In this document: positions 7,716-15,452 of the stretch, one piece after another | Layout: each line of letters starts with the position of its first letter | Position numbering within the stretch: the stretch's first letter is position 1 | Assembly (NCBI GenBank): GCA_964525935.1 | Contig: CAZGJZ010000001.1 | Location: 1-64,000 of the forward strand | DNA from: UBA2377 sp964525935 | GTDB lineage: Bacteria > Verrucomicrobiota > Verrucomicrobiia > Opitutales > Opitutaceae | Direction: 5' to 3' | Length of the DNA: 64,000 nucleotides | Made by a program: the position numbers and the translations under genes | Notes under the pieces: model-generated | Told to the model about the DNA's origin: nothing | Seen by the model: the letters and a program-made list of their open reading frames with translations, nothing else | Databases searched by the model: none

Positions 7716-10175
7716 GTGAAAATTTCCCTTAATTGGCTTAAGGACTACGTCCAGCTCGACGCCTCCGTCGATGAAATCTGCCGCGCCATCACTTTCCTCG
7801 GCTTCGAAGTCGAGCAGGTGATCCGCAGCGGGGCGCCGCAACTTTCCAACGTCGTCGTTGGCGAAGTGCTCGTCCGCGACAAGCACCCGAATGCCGACAA
7901 GCTCTCCGTTTGCCAGGTAGACATTGGTCCCGCTGGCGGGGTGAAGACCATTGTTTGTGGCGCGCAGAACTACAAGGTGGGTGACCGCGTGCCCGTGGCG
8001 TTGCCCGGCGCGGTCCTTCCCGGCAATTTCGAAATCAAACAGTCGAAGATTCGCGGCCAGTCCTCCGATGGCATGATGTGTTCGGCGAAGGAACTCGGCG
8101 TTGCCGAGGATGCCGCCGGCCTGTTGATCCTCGATGGGCGCCCCGCGCTCGGCACCCCCATCAACGCCGTGCTCCCGCCTGGCGATACTGTTTTCGATGT
8201 CGAGATCACGCCCAACCGGCCTGACTGCCAATCGCACCTTGGCATCGCGCGCGAACTCGCCGCGTGGTTCAAGCTGCCGCTCATTTATCCGCAGGAAAAG
8301 TTTCGTGGCGAAGTTGCCGACGCCTCCGCGCGCACCGACTTGCTCAATGCCGTGCAGGTGGATTCGACCGAAGCCTGTCCGCTTTACACGGCGCACATCA
8401 TCACCGGCATCAAGATTGGTCCGAGTCCGGCCTGGCTGCAGCAGCGCCTGTCGGCGGTCGGTCTGCGGCCGATCAACAACGTCGTCGATGTCGGCAATTA
8501 CGTGATGCTCGAGACGGGGCAGCCGTTGCACGCTTTCGACGCCAAGAAACTCAACGGTGGCCGCATCGTGGTTCGCCCCGCAGTGGATGGGGAAAAACTC
8601 ACGACACTCGACGGCAAGGAGCGCGTGCTTAACAGTCGGATGCTCGTTATCGCGGATGCCGAAAAACCAGTTGTCATCGCCGGCATTATGGGTGGCGAAA
8701 ACTCTGGCGTGAGCGCTGAGACCACCGACCTCGTGCTCGAATGTGCCATTTTCAAGCGCCAATCGGTCCGCTGGACCTCGCGCCGGCTCGGCCTTTCTTC
8801 TGATTCCTCTTATCGCTACGAACGCGGGGTTGATCCGCACTCGACGCTTGAGGCGGCCTGGCGCGCTATCGACCTCATCATCGAGACGGCTGGCGGCAAA
8901 GTTGTCGGACCCATTTACAGGGTCGGTGGCGAAGTGCCGTGGCAGCGGGAGATTGTGGTTACGCATGGCTATATCTGTGAAAAAATCGGCTTCGATATTC
9001 CTGAGGCAGAGATGAAGGCGGCTTTTGAGGCGCTCGAATTGAATGTGACCCGCGAAGAGCCTACTCCGGCGCGCGGCACGGCATGGACGGTGTCGATTCC
9101 GAGCTGGCGGGATGACCTCGATCGTCCGATCGACCTCGTTGAGGAAGTGCTGCGGCTTTATGGCACGGAGAAAATTCCTGCCACGGTGGTTTCGTCGCCT
9201 GGTTTGGTGGGGGATGATGATCCGGTTGTGCTCTTCAATCGCCGTGTGACGGATTATCTCGTGGGGCACGATTTCCACGAGTGTGTCAACTACACGCTGC
9301 GCCCGGCCAAGGAGCTTTCGACATGGGTTTCGCAAACGGCCGCTGCTGAACTTGCCCTCGCGAATCCGTTCGTCGAAGACCAGTCGCATCTGCGTCCGAG
9401 CCTCATCATGGGCCTGCTTGATTCACTCAAACTCAATCAATCACGTGGAGTCACCGTGTCGCGGTTGTGTGAAACCGGCCGGATCTTCATCGAGCGCAAT
9501 GGCCAGAATTTTGAATGCGCGGCCGTGGCCTTCATCATGGCCGAGCCTATGGGCGATCGCACCTGGCTGTCGCGTTCGCCGGCGGATTTCTATCACGCCA
9601 AGCACCACGTCGAGGCGTTGGCGGCGGCGGCGGGCGTTGATCTCGCCCGGCAGCCTCTGACTGCGGTGGCCGGTCCGTCCTATGGCTGGCAGGAAGGTCA
9701 CTCGGCTACAGCCGGAGAAATCGCGCATGGTTGGATCACGCGCTTCGGTCTCCTCAATCTTGCGATGGTTAAAAGCTTCGGACTCGAAGGTAAAATTTAC
9801 GGCGGTATCTTTGCAATTCTGCCGGAGAAAATCGCCGCTGGTGCCGCTCGCCGTCGTTACAGCGATTTCAGCCTGTTCCCGACGGCCTTGCGCGACCTTG
9901 CCCTGGTCGTGGACGGCAACACGCATGCAGATGAAGTCCGGAAGACTCTCGCTAAAATCGCCCGCGCGGCCATCGGCAACGCCTTTGCGCTCGAGAATGT
10001 TGCGGTATTCGATCTCTACCAAGGCAAGGGGTTGCCCGAAGGGAAAAAGAGCCTCGCTTTCTCCCTCGTGTTTCGCGCGCCCGACCGGACCCTGACGGAT
10101 GACGAGGTTAACGTCGTCTTCACCAAGATCCAGGACGAGCTGCTTAAAACCACGGCTTACCTCATTCGCAAATAA
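7716..10175 (+). CDS. pheT: Phenylalanine--tRNA ligase beta subunit
   Basis: An 819-residue beta subunit, normal for the family. The N-terminal region carries the EMAP-like tRNA-binding domain (about residues 40-150, with HPNADKLSVCQVDIG), followed by the B3/B4 editing region, the B5 region (SSYRYERGVDPHSTLEAAWRA nearby) and a C-terminal ferredoxin-fold anticodon-binding domain (RYSDFSLFPTALRDLALVV). The beta subunit binds tRNA-Phe and hydrolyses mischarged Tyr-tRNA. pheT is separated from gatC by a single base. Confidence 0.97.
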   Translation: MKISLNWLKDYVQLDASVDEICRAITFLGFEVEQVIRSGAPQLSNVVVGEVLVRDKHPNADKLSVCQVDIGPAGGVKTIVCGAQNYKVGDRVPVALPGAVLPGNFEIKQSKIRGQSSDGMMCSAKELGVAEDAAGLLILDGRPALGTPINAVLPPGDTVFDVEITPNRPDCQSHLGIARELAAWFKLPLIYPQEKFRGEVADASARTDLLNAVQVDSTEACPLYTAHIITGIKIGPSPAWLQQRLSAVGLRPINNVVDVGNYVMLETGQPLHAFDAKKLNGGRIVVRPAVDGEKLTTLDGKERVLNSRMLVIADAEKPVVIAGIMGGENSGVSAETTDLVLECAIFKRQSVRWTSRRLGLSSDSSYRYERGVDPHSTLEAAWRAIDLIIETAGGKVVGPIYRVGGEVPWQREIVVTHGYICEKIGFDIPEAEMKAAFEALELNVTREEPTPARGTAWTVSIPSWRDDLDRPIDLVEEVLRLYGTEKIPATVVSSPGLVGDDDPVVLFNRRVTDYLVGHDFHECVNYTLRPAKELSTWVSQTAAAELALANPFVEDQSHLRPSLIMGLLDSLKLNQSRGVTVSRLCETGRIFIERNGQNFECAAVAFIMAEPMGDRTWLSRSPADFYHAKHHVEALAAAAGVDLARQPLTAVAGPSYGWQEGHSATAGEIAHGWITRFGLLNLAMVKSFGLEGKIYGGIFAILPEKIAAGAARRRYSDFSLFPTALRDLALVVDGNTHADEVRKTLAKIARAAIGNAFALENVAVFDLYQGKGLPEGKKSLAFSLVFRAPDRTLTDDEVNVVFTKIQDELLKTTAYLIRK

Positions 10176-10176
10176 C

Positions 10177-10467
10177 ATGTCCGCCTCCGCCGATCTGAAC
10201 ATCGACCACGTGGCGCATCTCGCCCGGCTTGCCCTAACCGCGGAGGAGAAGGCGAAATATTCCGTCCAACTCGGCGACGTGCTCCACCACATCGAGCAAC
10301 TCAGCAAGGTGGATGTTTCGCGCGTGGAACCGACGGCGCATGCTTTTCCGGTGCACAACGTGTGGGCCGAGGACATCGCGCGTCCGGGCCTGCCGGTGGA
10401 AGCTGCGCTGCGGAACGCGCCGGCGCAGCGGCAGAACATGGTGGTTGTCCCCAAAGTGATGGAGTAA
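10177..10467 (+). CDS. gatC: Aspartyl/glutamyl-tRNA amidotransferase subunit C
   Basis: A 96-residue GatC starting MSASADLNIDHVAHLARLAL, the typical N-terminus, with the QLGDVLHHIEQLSKVDV segment and a C-terminal RPGLPVEAALRNAP typical of the family. GatC wraps around GatA and stabilises the GatCAB complex that converts Glu-tRNA-Gln or Asp-tRNA-Asn to the amidated form. ATG 10177 is chosen because it follows the pheT stop directly and gives family length; the frame is open further upstream inside pheT. Confidence 0.95.
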   Translation: MSASADLNIDHVAHLARLALTAEEKAKYSVQLGDVLHHIEQLSKVDVSRVEPTAHAFPVHNVWAEDIARPGLPVEAALRNAPAQRQNMVVVPKVME

Positions 10468-10472
10468 GCGCG

Positions 10473-11936
10473 ATGACAACCGAACTTCATTTCAAGTCCA
10501 TCGCGGAGCTGAGCGCATTGCTCGCCGGTAAAAAAATCTCCGCTGTCGAGCTGGCTCAGTCCGTCATCGCCCGCACAAAGGCCGTTGAGCCCAGGATTAA
10601 GGCATTCAACTCATATGACGAGGTTGACACGCTCGCGCACGCTGCGGCGTCCGATGCGCGCCGGGCCGCCGGACAGGGGAGGGGACCGCTCGACGGTATC
10701 CCGATCGGGTTCAAGGATGTGATTGCCGTGTCCGGCCAGCCACTCACGGCATCGAGCAAGATGCTCGCGAACTTTGTCTCCCCTTACGATGCGACGGTAA
10801 CGGAAAAACTCCGGCAGGCCGGAGCCGTGCCGTGGGGCCGGCTCAACTGCGACGAGTTCGCGATGGGCTCCTCGACGGAAAATTCCGCTTTCGGCCCCAC
10901 AGGTAATCCGTGGGATCCCACGCGTGTGCCCGGCGGATCTTCCGGCGGCAGTTCCGCGGCGCTCGCGGCGGGTGAGGCGATTGCGACGCTCGGCTCCGAT
11001 ACCGGCGGCTCCATCCGCCAGCCGGCGGCGCTGTGCGGCGTGGTGGGCTTGAAGCCGACCTACGGACTTATTTCGCGCTACGGGCTCATCGCGTTTGCGT
11101 CCTCGCTCGACCAGATCGGCCCGTTCACGCGCACGGTGGAGGATGCGGCGATCATGCTCGGAACGCTGGCGGGCCACGACGAGCGCGACTCGACTTCTTT
11201 CAAGACGGAGATCCCGGATTACCGCGCTGCGCTTGCTACGCGCAAGGGTCCGTGGCGGATCGGTATCCCGAAGGAATATTTCGGTGCCGGCCTCGATCCT
11301 GAAATCGGTGCGGCGGTGCAACGGGCGATCGATTTTTATAAGAACCTCGGCTGCGAAATTAAGGAAGTGTCGCTGCCGCACACGCAATACTGCCTCGATA
11401 CCTATTACGTCATTGCGACGGCCGAGGCGTCGTCGAACCTCGCGCGTTACGACGGCATCCGCTATGGTCACCGTTCGAAGGACGCGAAGGACATCGGCGA
11501 AGTCTATTTCATGTCCCGTGCTGAAGGCTTTGGCGCTGAAGTGAAGCGCCGCATTATTCTCGGCACGTATGTGCTCTCGAGCGGTTATTACGATGCGTAT
11601 TATCTCCGCGCGCAGAAAGTTCGCACGCTGATCCGCCAGGATTTTCTCAACGCTTATCGCGAGGTCGATGTGTTGCTCACGCCTACGTCGCCCACGTCTG
11701 CTTTCAAGATCGGTGAAAAGGCCGACCCGCTGGCGCTTTATCTCTGTGACATCTACACCATCGGCGTGAACCTCGCCGGCCTGCCCGGGATCAGCGTGCC
11801 GTGTGGCTTCACGCAAAGCCGCCTGCCGATCGGCATGCAGCTCATTGGCCAGCCTTTCAAGGAAGCCGACTTGCTCGCCATCGCGCACGCCTACGAACAG
11901 GGCCACGGCTGGTCCACCCAATATCCGCAACTCTGA
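10473..11936 (+). CDS. gatA: Aspartyl/glutamyl-tRNA amidotransferase subunit A
   Basis: A 487-residue amidase-signature enzyme that releases ammonia from glutamine for tRNA transamidation. The Ser-cisSer-Lys triad is visible: Lys81 in GIPIGFKDVI, Ser156 in PGGSSGGSSAA and Ser180 in SDTGGSIRQPAAL. ATG 10473 lies 5 bases after gatC. Its TGA stop shares a base with the gatB ATG, so the two are likely translationally coupled. Together with GatB and GatC it implies that at least one of glutaminyl- or asparaginyl-tRNA is made indirectly. Confidence 0.97.
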   Translation: MTTELHFKSIAELSALLAGKKISAVELAQSVIARTKAVEPRIKAFNSYDEVDTLAHAAASDARRAAGQGRGPLDGIPIGFKDVIAVSGQPLTASSKMLANFVSPYDATVTEKLRQAGAVPWGRLNCDEFAMGSSTENSAFGPTGNPWDPTRVPGGSSGGSSAALAAGEAIATLGSDTGGSIRQPAALCGVVGLKPTYGLISRYGLIAFASSLDQIGPFTRTVEDAAIMLGTLAGHDERDSTSFKTEIPDYRAALATRKGPWRIGIPKEYFGAGLDPEIGAAVQRAIDFYKNLGCEIKEVSLPHTQYCLDTYYVIATAEASSNLARYDGIRYGHRSKDAKDIGEVYFMSRAEGFGAEVKRRIILGTYVLSSGYYDAYYLRAQKVRTLIRQDFLNAYREVDVLLTPTSPTSAFKIGEKADPLALYLCDIYTIGVNLAGLPGISVPCGFTQSRLPIGMQLIGQPFKEADLLAIAHAYEQGHGWSTQYPQL

Positions 11937-13387
11937 TGAATTACGAAGCTGTCATCGGTCTTGAGGTGCACGTTCAGGTCAGGACCAAGTCCAAGATTTT
12001 CACGCGGGTCGCCGCTGGCTACGGGCACGAGCCCAATACGCTGACCGATCCGGTTGTGCTGGCGCTCCCCGGCGTGTTGCCGGTCATGAACAAGGCGGCG
12101 CTGGATGCGATCATCAAGGCCGGCCTCATGCTGGGCTGCGATATTGCGCCGGTCTGCAAATGGGACCGCAAACAATACTTCTACCCGGACTCGCCGAAAA
12201 ACTACCAGATTTCACAATACGACCAGCCGATCTGCCTCGGTGGCACGGTGGAGATCGAGTTGCCCGGTTCCGCCCGCAACGTGATGGGCGAGCACAAGAA
12301 AATTCCGCTGACTCGCATCCATCTTGAGGAAGACGTGGGTAAGCTGAACCACGGTGCGACCGATTCGCTCGTCGATTACAACCGCGCGGGCACACCGCTG
12401 ATGGAAATCGTTTCCGATCCGGCGATGCATACGGCTGACGAAGCCTATGCCTATTTGACTGCGCTGCGCGCTGCCATGATCTACGGCGACATTTCGGACT
12501 GCGACATGGAGAAGGGCCAGTTGCGCTGCGATGCCAACATCTCCATCCGCCCGGTCGGCGAGACAAAGCTCGGCACCAAGGTTGAACTGAAGAATCTCAA
12601 TTCGATCTCGTTTGTGCGTGACGGCATCGCGCACGAGATCAAGCGCCAGATCGGCGTGATCGAACGCGGCGGGACCATCGTGCAGGAAACCCGCGACTAC
12701 GATGGCCAGGCCGGCACCTCGCAGTCGCTGCGTTCGAAGGAAATGGCGCACGACTACCGCTATTTCCCCGACCCCGACCTCATGCCGGTGAAAGTGGACG
12801 ACGCCTGGAAGGCGCGCCTCCGCGCCGAATGCCCCGAGCTGCCGTTTGACAAGCAGCGCCGGTTTGCCGCGGACTACCAGTTGCCTTACACGCTCACGTC
12901 GGTGCTCGTATGGGACAAGGCGTTGAGTGACTACTTCGAAGCTGCGGCCAAACTCAGTGGCAAGCCTCAGGCTGTGGCCAACTGGATCGTCAACGACCTG
13001 CTTCGCGAACTTGGCGCCACCAAGCTCACGCTCGTGGAATCGAAAGTCACCCCGGCGCACCTTGCTGCGCTGGTGAAGCTCGTGGAAGCCGGCACCGTGC
13101 TCACGAATGCCGCGAAGGAAATTTTCATCGAGATGTTTGCCAGCGGAGTCATGCCGGAAACCATCGCCGATCAGAAAGGCCTGAAAGCGGCGCCGACTGA
13201 CGCCGGCGAATTGGAGCAATGGTGCCGCGACTCGATCGCGGCAAATCCCAAGGCACTCACCGAATTCAAGGCCGGCAAGGACAGCGCGATCAACGCCTTC
13301 AAAGGCCCGGTCATGAAGGCGGCGAAGGGTAAGGCCAATCCGAAGCAAGTGGATGAAACCCTGCGTCGGCTCCTGGCCCAAGCCTGA
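11936..13387 (+). CDS. gatB: Aspartyl/glutamyl-tRNA amidotransferase subunit B
   Basis: A 483-residue GatB starting MNYEAVIGLEVHVQ, with the conserved kinase-like core (ISQYDQPICLGG, HLEEDVGKLNHG, LVDYNRAGTPLMEIVSDP, RCDANISIRP, ELKNLNSISFVRDGI) and the C-terminal YqeY-like tail that contacts tRNA. It activates the tRNA-bound Glu or Asp with ATP and receives ammonia from GatA. The start overlaps the gatA stop by one base. Last gene of the pheS-pheT-gatC-gatA-gatB run. Confidence 0.97.
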   Translation: MNYEAVIGLEVHVQVRTKSKIFTRVAAGYGHEPNTLTDPVVLALPGVLPVMNKAALDAIIKAGLMLGCDIAPVCKWDRKQYFYPDSPKNYQISQYDQPICLGGTVEIELPGSARNVMGEHKKIPLTRIHLEEDVGKLNHGATDSLVDYNRAGTPLMEIVSDPAMHTADEAYAYLTALRAAMIYGDISDCDMEKGQLRCDANISIRPVGETKLGTKVELKNLNSISFVRDGIAHEIKRQIGVIERGGTIVQETRDYDGQAGTSQSLRSKEMAHDYRYFPDPDLMPVKVDDAWKARLRAECPELPFDKQRRFAADYQLPYTLTSVLVWDKALSDYFEAAAKLSGKPQAVANWIVNDLLRELGATKLTLVESKVTPAHLAALVKLVEAGTVLTNAAKEIFIEMFASGVMPETIADQKGLKAAPTDAGELEQWCRDSIAANPKALTEFKAGKDSAINAFKGPVMKAAKGKANPKQVDETLRRLLAQA

Positions 13388-13452
13388 CCGACCTTCGAAG
13401 GATTTTGCGCCGGCACTTGCGCGCGCTGAAAGTCACGCCTACTTTCACGGCC

Positions 13453-14214
13453 ATGAGCCTGAATAAATCCTGCACGCGGCGCGATGCGCTCAAAGTCCTG
13501 GGCGCCGGTGCGACGCTCGCCAGTCTCGGGTTGTTTTCCCTGCGCGCTTCGGCATCGACCGCCGCGCCGGTTTCTGCCGCAGGTGAGGGAGCCTTGGCGC
13601 AACCGTTTGTGCTGCCGCCGCTCGGCTACGCCTACGATGCACTCGAGCCGCATTTCGATGCACGCACGATGGAGATTCACCATACGAAGCATCATCAGGC
13701 CTATATCACCAACGCCAACAAGGCGCTGGCCGATTACCCGGCACTGCTAAGCCTTTCGGCCGATGCGATCCTCAAGAACCTAGGGGAAATTCCTGAGAAG
13801 ATTCGCACCGCTCTACGCAACAACGTAGGGGGTCACGCTAATCACGCCTTTTTCTGGCAGACCCTTGCGCCCGCGGCTGGCGGGGCGCCGGACGGCGCGC
13901 TTGCGGCGGCGATAACGAAGACCTTTGGCTCTTTTGCGGCGTTCAAGACCCAGTTTGCCGATGCGGCCGCGAAACGTTTCGGCAGCGGCTGGGCTTGGCT
14001 AAGCGTGAAGGGTGGGGCGCTCGTGGTGCATTCGACCGCGAATCAGGACTCGCCTCTTTCCGAGGGCGCTGCGCCCCTCCTTGGCCTCGATGTGTGGGAG
14101 CATGCGTATTATCTGCACTACCAGAACCGCCGCGCTGATTACATCAACGCGTTCTGGCAGGTGGTGAACTGGCCCCAAGTGGAGCGGCACTACACGGCCG
14201 CGGTCACGGTCTGA
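13453..14214 (+). CDS. Exported Fe/Mn superoxide dismutase with Tat-type signal
   Basis: A 253-residue protein. Residues 8-30 look like a twin-arginine signal (TRRDALKVLGAGATLASLGLF), followed by a Ser/Ala-rich stretch and then a normal Fe/Mn superoxide dismutase from about residue 50. Metal ligands expected from the family are His76, His131, Asp213 and His217 (in EIHHTKHHQAY, GGHANHAFFW and DVWEHAYYL). It dismutates superoxide to oxygen and peroxide, here probably in the periplasm. ATG 13453 is chosen because it starts the signal. Metal specificity cannot be told by eye. It converges on a Fur-family regulator across a shared terminator. Confidence 0.93.
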   Translation: MSLNKSCTRRDALKVLGAGATLASLGLFSLRASASTAAPVSAAGEGALAQPFVLPPLGYAYDALEPHFDARTMEIHHTKHHQAYITNANKALADYPALLSLSADAILKNLGEIPEKIRTALRNNVGGHANHAFFWQTLAPAAGGAPDGALAAAITKTFGSFAAFKTQFADAAAKRFGSGWAWLSVKGGALVVHSTANQDSPLSEGAAPLLGLDVWEHAYYLHYQNRRADYINAFWQVVNWPQVERHYTAAVTV

Positions 14215-14226
14215 ACTTCAGCCGAC

Positions 14227-14258
14227 AAAAAGGCGCGGACTGTGAAGTCCGCGCCTTT
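14227..14258. terminator. Bidirectional terminator between sod and the fur-family gene
   Basis: Perfect 13-base stem AAAGGCGCGGACT (14229-14241) / AGTCCGCGCCTTT (14246-14258) with loop GTGA. On the minus strand it ends in five T, serving the Fur-family gene; on the plus strand the T run is only three. Confidence 0.88.
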
Positions 14259-14293
14259 GATTGGGTAAAACTGCTTATGCGCAGCGGTGGCGA

Positions 14294-14821
14294 TTAGCGC
14301 GTCGCGGGGACGGTGGTCGCAACGCGGCTGGCGGCGGGCGCGACGCCGAAGAATTCAACGACGTGGCTGACGTTTTCGTAGCCTTGGGCGCGAAGCTGCT
14401 CCTCGACCTTCTCGATCGCGGCGCGAAGCTCGGCACCGTGCTCGGGTTGGATTTCGTCAACGCGGTTGGTCGCTTTGCAGACGACGTGATAACGCTGCTG
14501 TTCGCCGAGATTGATTTGGTAGAGGCTGGTGCCGTTGAGATAGAAGGAGCGGCGCACCAGGCCGATTTCCTCAAAGGCGGCGAGGCAACGGTAGACCGTC
14601 ACGAGATCGCAGGAACCGTCCTGGAGATCTCCGTGGATCTGTTCGATGCTGGTCGGTTGGCCGCGATTGATCATGGCTGTCAGAATCGCGATGCGCGGCT
14701 GCGTGATACGGAGGGCAGCGGATTTGAGGCGTGCGCAGGCCTGTTCGAGAGGCGCTTGGGCCTTGTTCACGCCGATCTTGGCGTCCGCCAAAGGATGATT
14801 GGTCTGTGTAGAAGCGATCAT
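14294..14821 (-). CDS. Fur-family transcriptional regulator lacking the structural-zinc cysteines
   Basis: A 175-residue Fur/PerR/Zur-family protein. A winged-helix DNA-binding domain covers about residues 30-95 (RITQPRIAILTAMI, CDLVTVYRCLAAFEEIGLV), followed by the dimerisation domain (GTSLYQI, RYHVVCKATNRVDEI). In most Fur proteins two CxxC pairs bind structural zinc; here the first is Cys115-Lys-Ala-Thr and the second is replaced by GVAPAA (159-164). Only one cysteine of the four is left, so metal sensing may differ. It converges on sod, hinting at an oxidative-stress or metal role. A palindrome at its start codon suggests autoregulation. Confidence 0.88.
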   Translation of the reverse strand: MIASTQTNHPLADAKIGVNKAQAPLEQACARLKSAALRITQPRIAILTAMINRGQPTSIEQIHGDLQDGSCDLVTVYRCLAAFEEIGLVRRSFYLNGTSLYQINLGEQQRYHVVCKATNRVDEIQPEHGAELRAAIEKVEEQLRAQGYENVSHVVEFFGVAPAASRVATTVPATR

Positions 14822-14839
14822 TGGATTTTGTAATCCAAT
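14820..14839. promoter_or_regulatory. Perfect inverted repeat at the start of the fur-family gene (candidate operator)
   Basis: ATTGGATT (14820-14827) and AATCCAAT (14832-14839) form a perfect 8-base inverted repeat with a 4-base centre, immediately upstream of and overlapping the ATG of the minus-strand regulator. Size and symmetry fit a dimeric winged-helix repressor site, though the bases do not match the classic Fur or PerR consensus. Autorepression is an inference. Confidence 0.6.
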
Positions 14840-14979
14840 TGTTGCTTTCTAGCTACCAATAGCGAGTGAATTGTCGCAGTTAATTGGCTTAAGTAATAGG
14901 GTCTTTGCTGGTGCTTAACGGCAGTGATATGTGAAGTTGCGGACCTGAAAGGCCTGTGCTACCGAGTTGCCCAAGCGTT

Positions 14980-15420
14980 ATGCAAGATCCCGAGTTCACC
15001 GAAATCATCAGCCTTATTTGCAAAGAAGACCCGCGTTTTGACAAGAAGGCCTACGGCTTCATCCGCCTCGGGCTTGATCACACGGTCAAGGAGTTGCGTA
15101 AGAAGGACACGGCACGGGCAGGCAAATCCTTCCATGTTTCCGGCCCTGAGCTGCTGGAAGGACTACGTGTTTACGCCCTCGAACAATTCGGTCCTCTCAC
15201 TAAAACCGTGCTTAACGCCTGGGGCATCAAGCGCTGCACTGATTTTGGCGACATTGTATTCAACCTTATTGAATACAACGTCTTCAGCAAGACGGAGAAC
15301 GACCAGCGCGAGGATTTTTCCGATATTTACACCTTCGACGAAGCCTTCGTGAAGCCTTTTCAGCCGACGCGCAGTCGCCAGTCCGGCACATCCGCCGCAC
15401 CTGCCGTAGGCTCTGCCTGA
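14980..15420 (+). CDS. Minf_1886 family protein (Verrucomicrobia/Planctomycetes-restricted)
   Basis: A 146-residue protein matching the Minf_1886 family, known as a conserved hypothetical family of Verrucomicrobia and Planctomycetes. Recognisable parts are the start EFTEIISLICKEDPRF, FHVSGPELLEGLRVYALEQF, TKTVLNAWGI, the DFGDIVFNLIE segment and EDFSDIYTFDEAF. No catalytic motif or membrane segment is visible and the function is unknown. ATG 14980 gives the family-like N-terminus; the frame also opens at 14956. It is the best lineage marker in the window. Confidence 0.88.
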   Translation: MQDPEFTEIISLICKEDPRFDKKAYGFIRLGLDHTVKELRKKDTARAGKSFHVSGPELLEGLRVYALEQFGPLTKTVLNAWGIKRCTDFGDIVFNLIEYNVFSKTENDQREDFSDIYTFDEAFVKPFQPTRSRQSGTSAAPAVGSA

Positions 15421-15452
15421 GTGCGCTTCGTGCCGGCTCCGAATCCCTCTGC

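Noticed and set aside
6912..9389. 825-codon minus-strand ORF opposite pheS/pheT
   Set aside because: It is antisense to well-recognised pheS and pheT; long open frames opposite GC-rich genes are common and the sequence is low in recognisable motifs.
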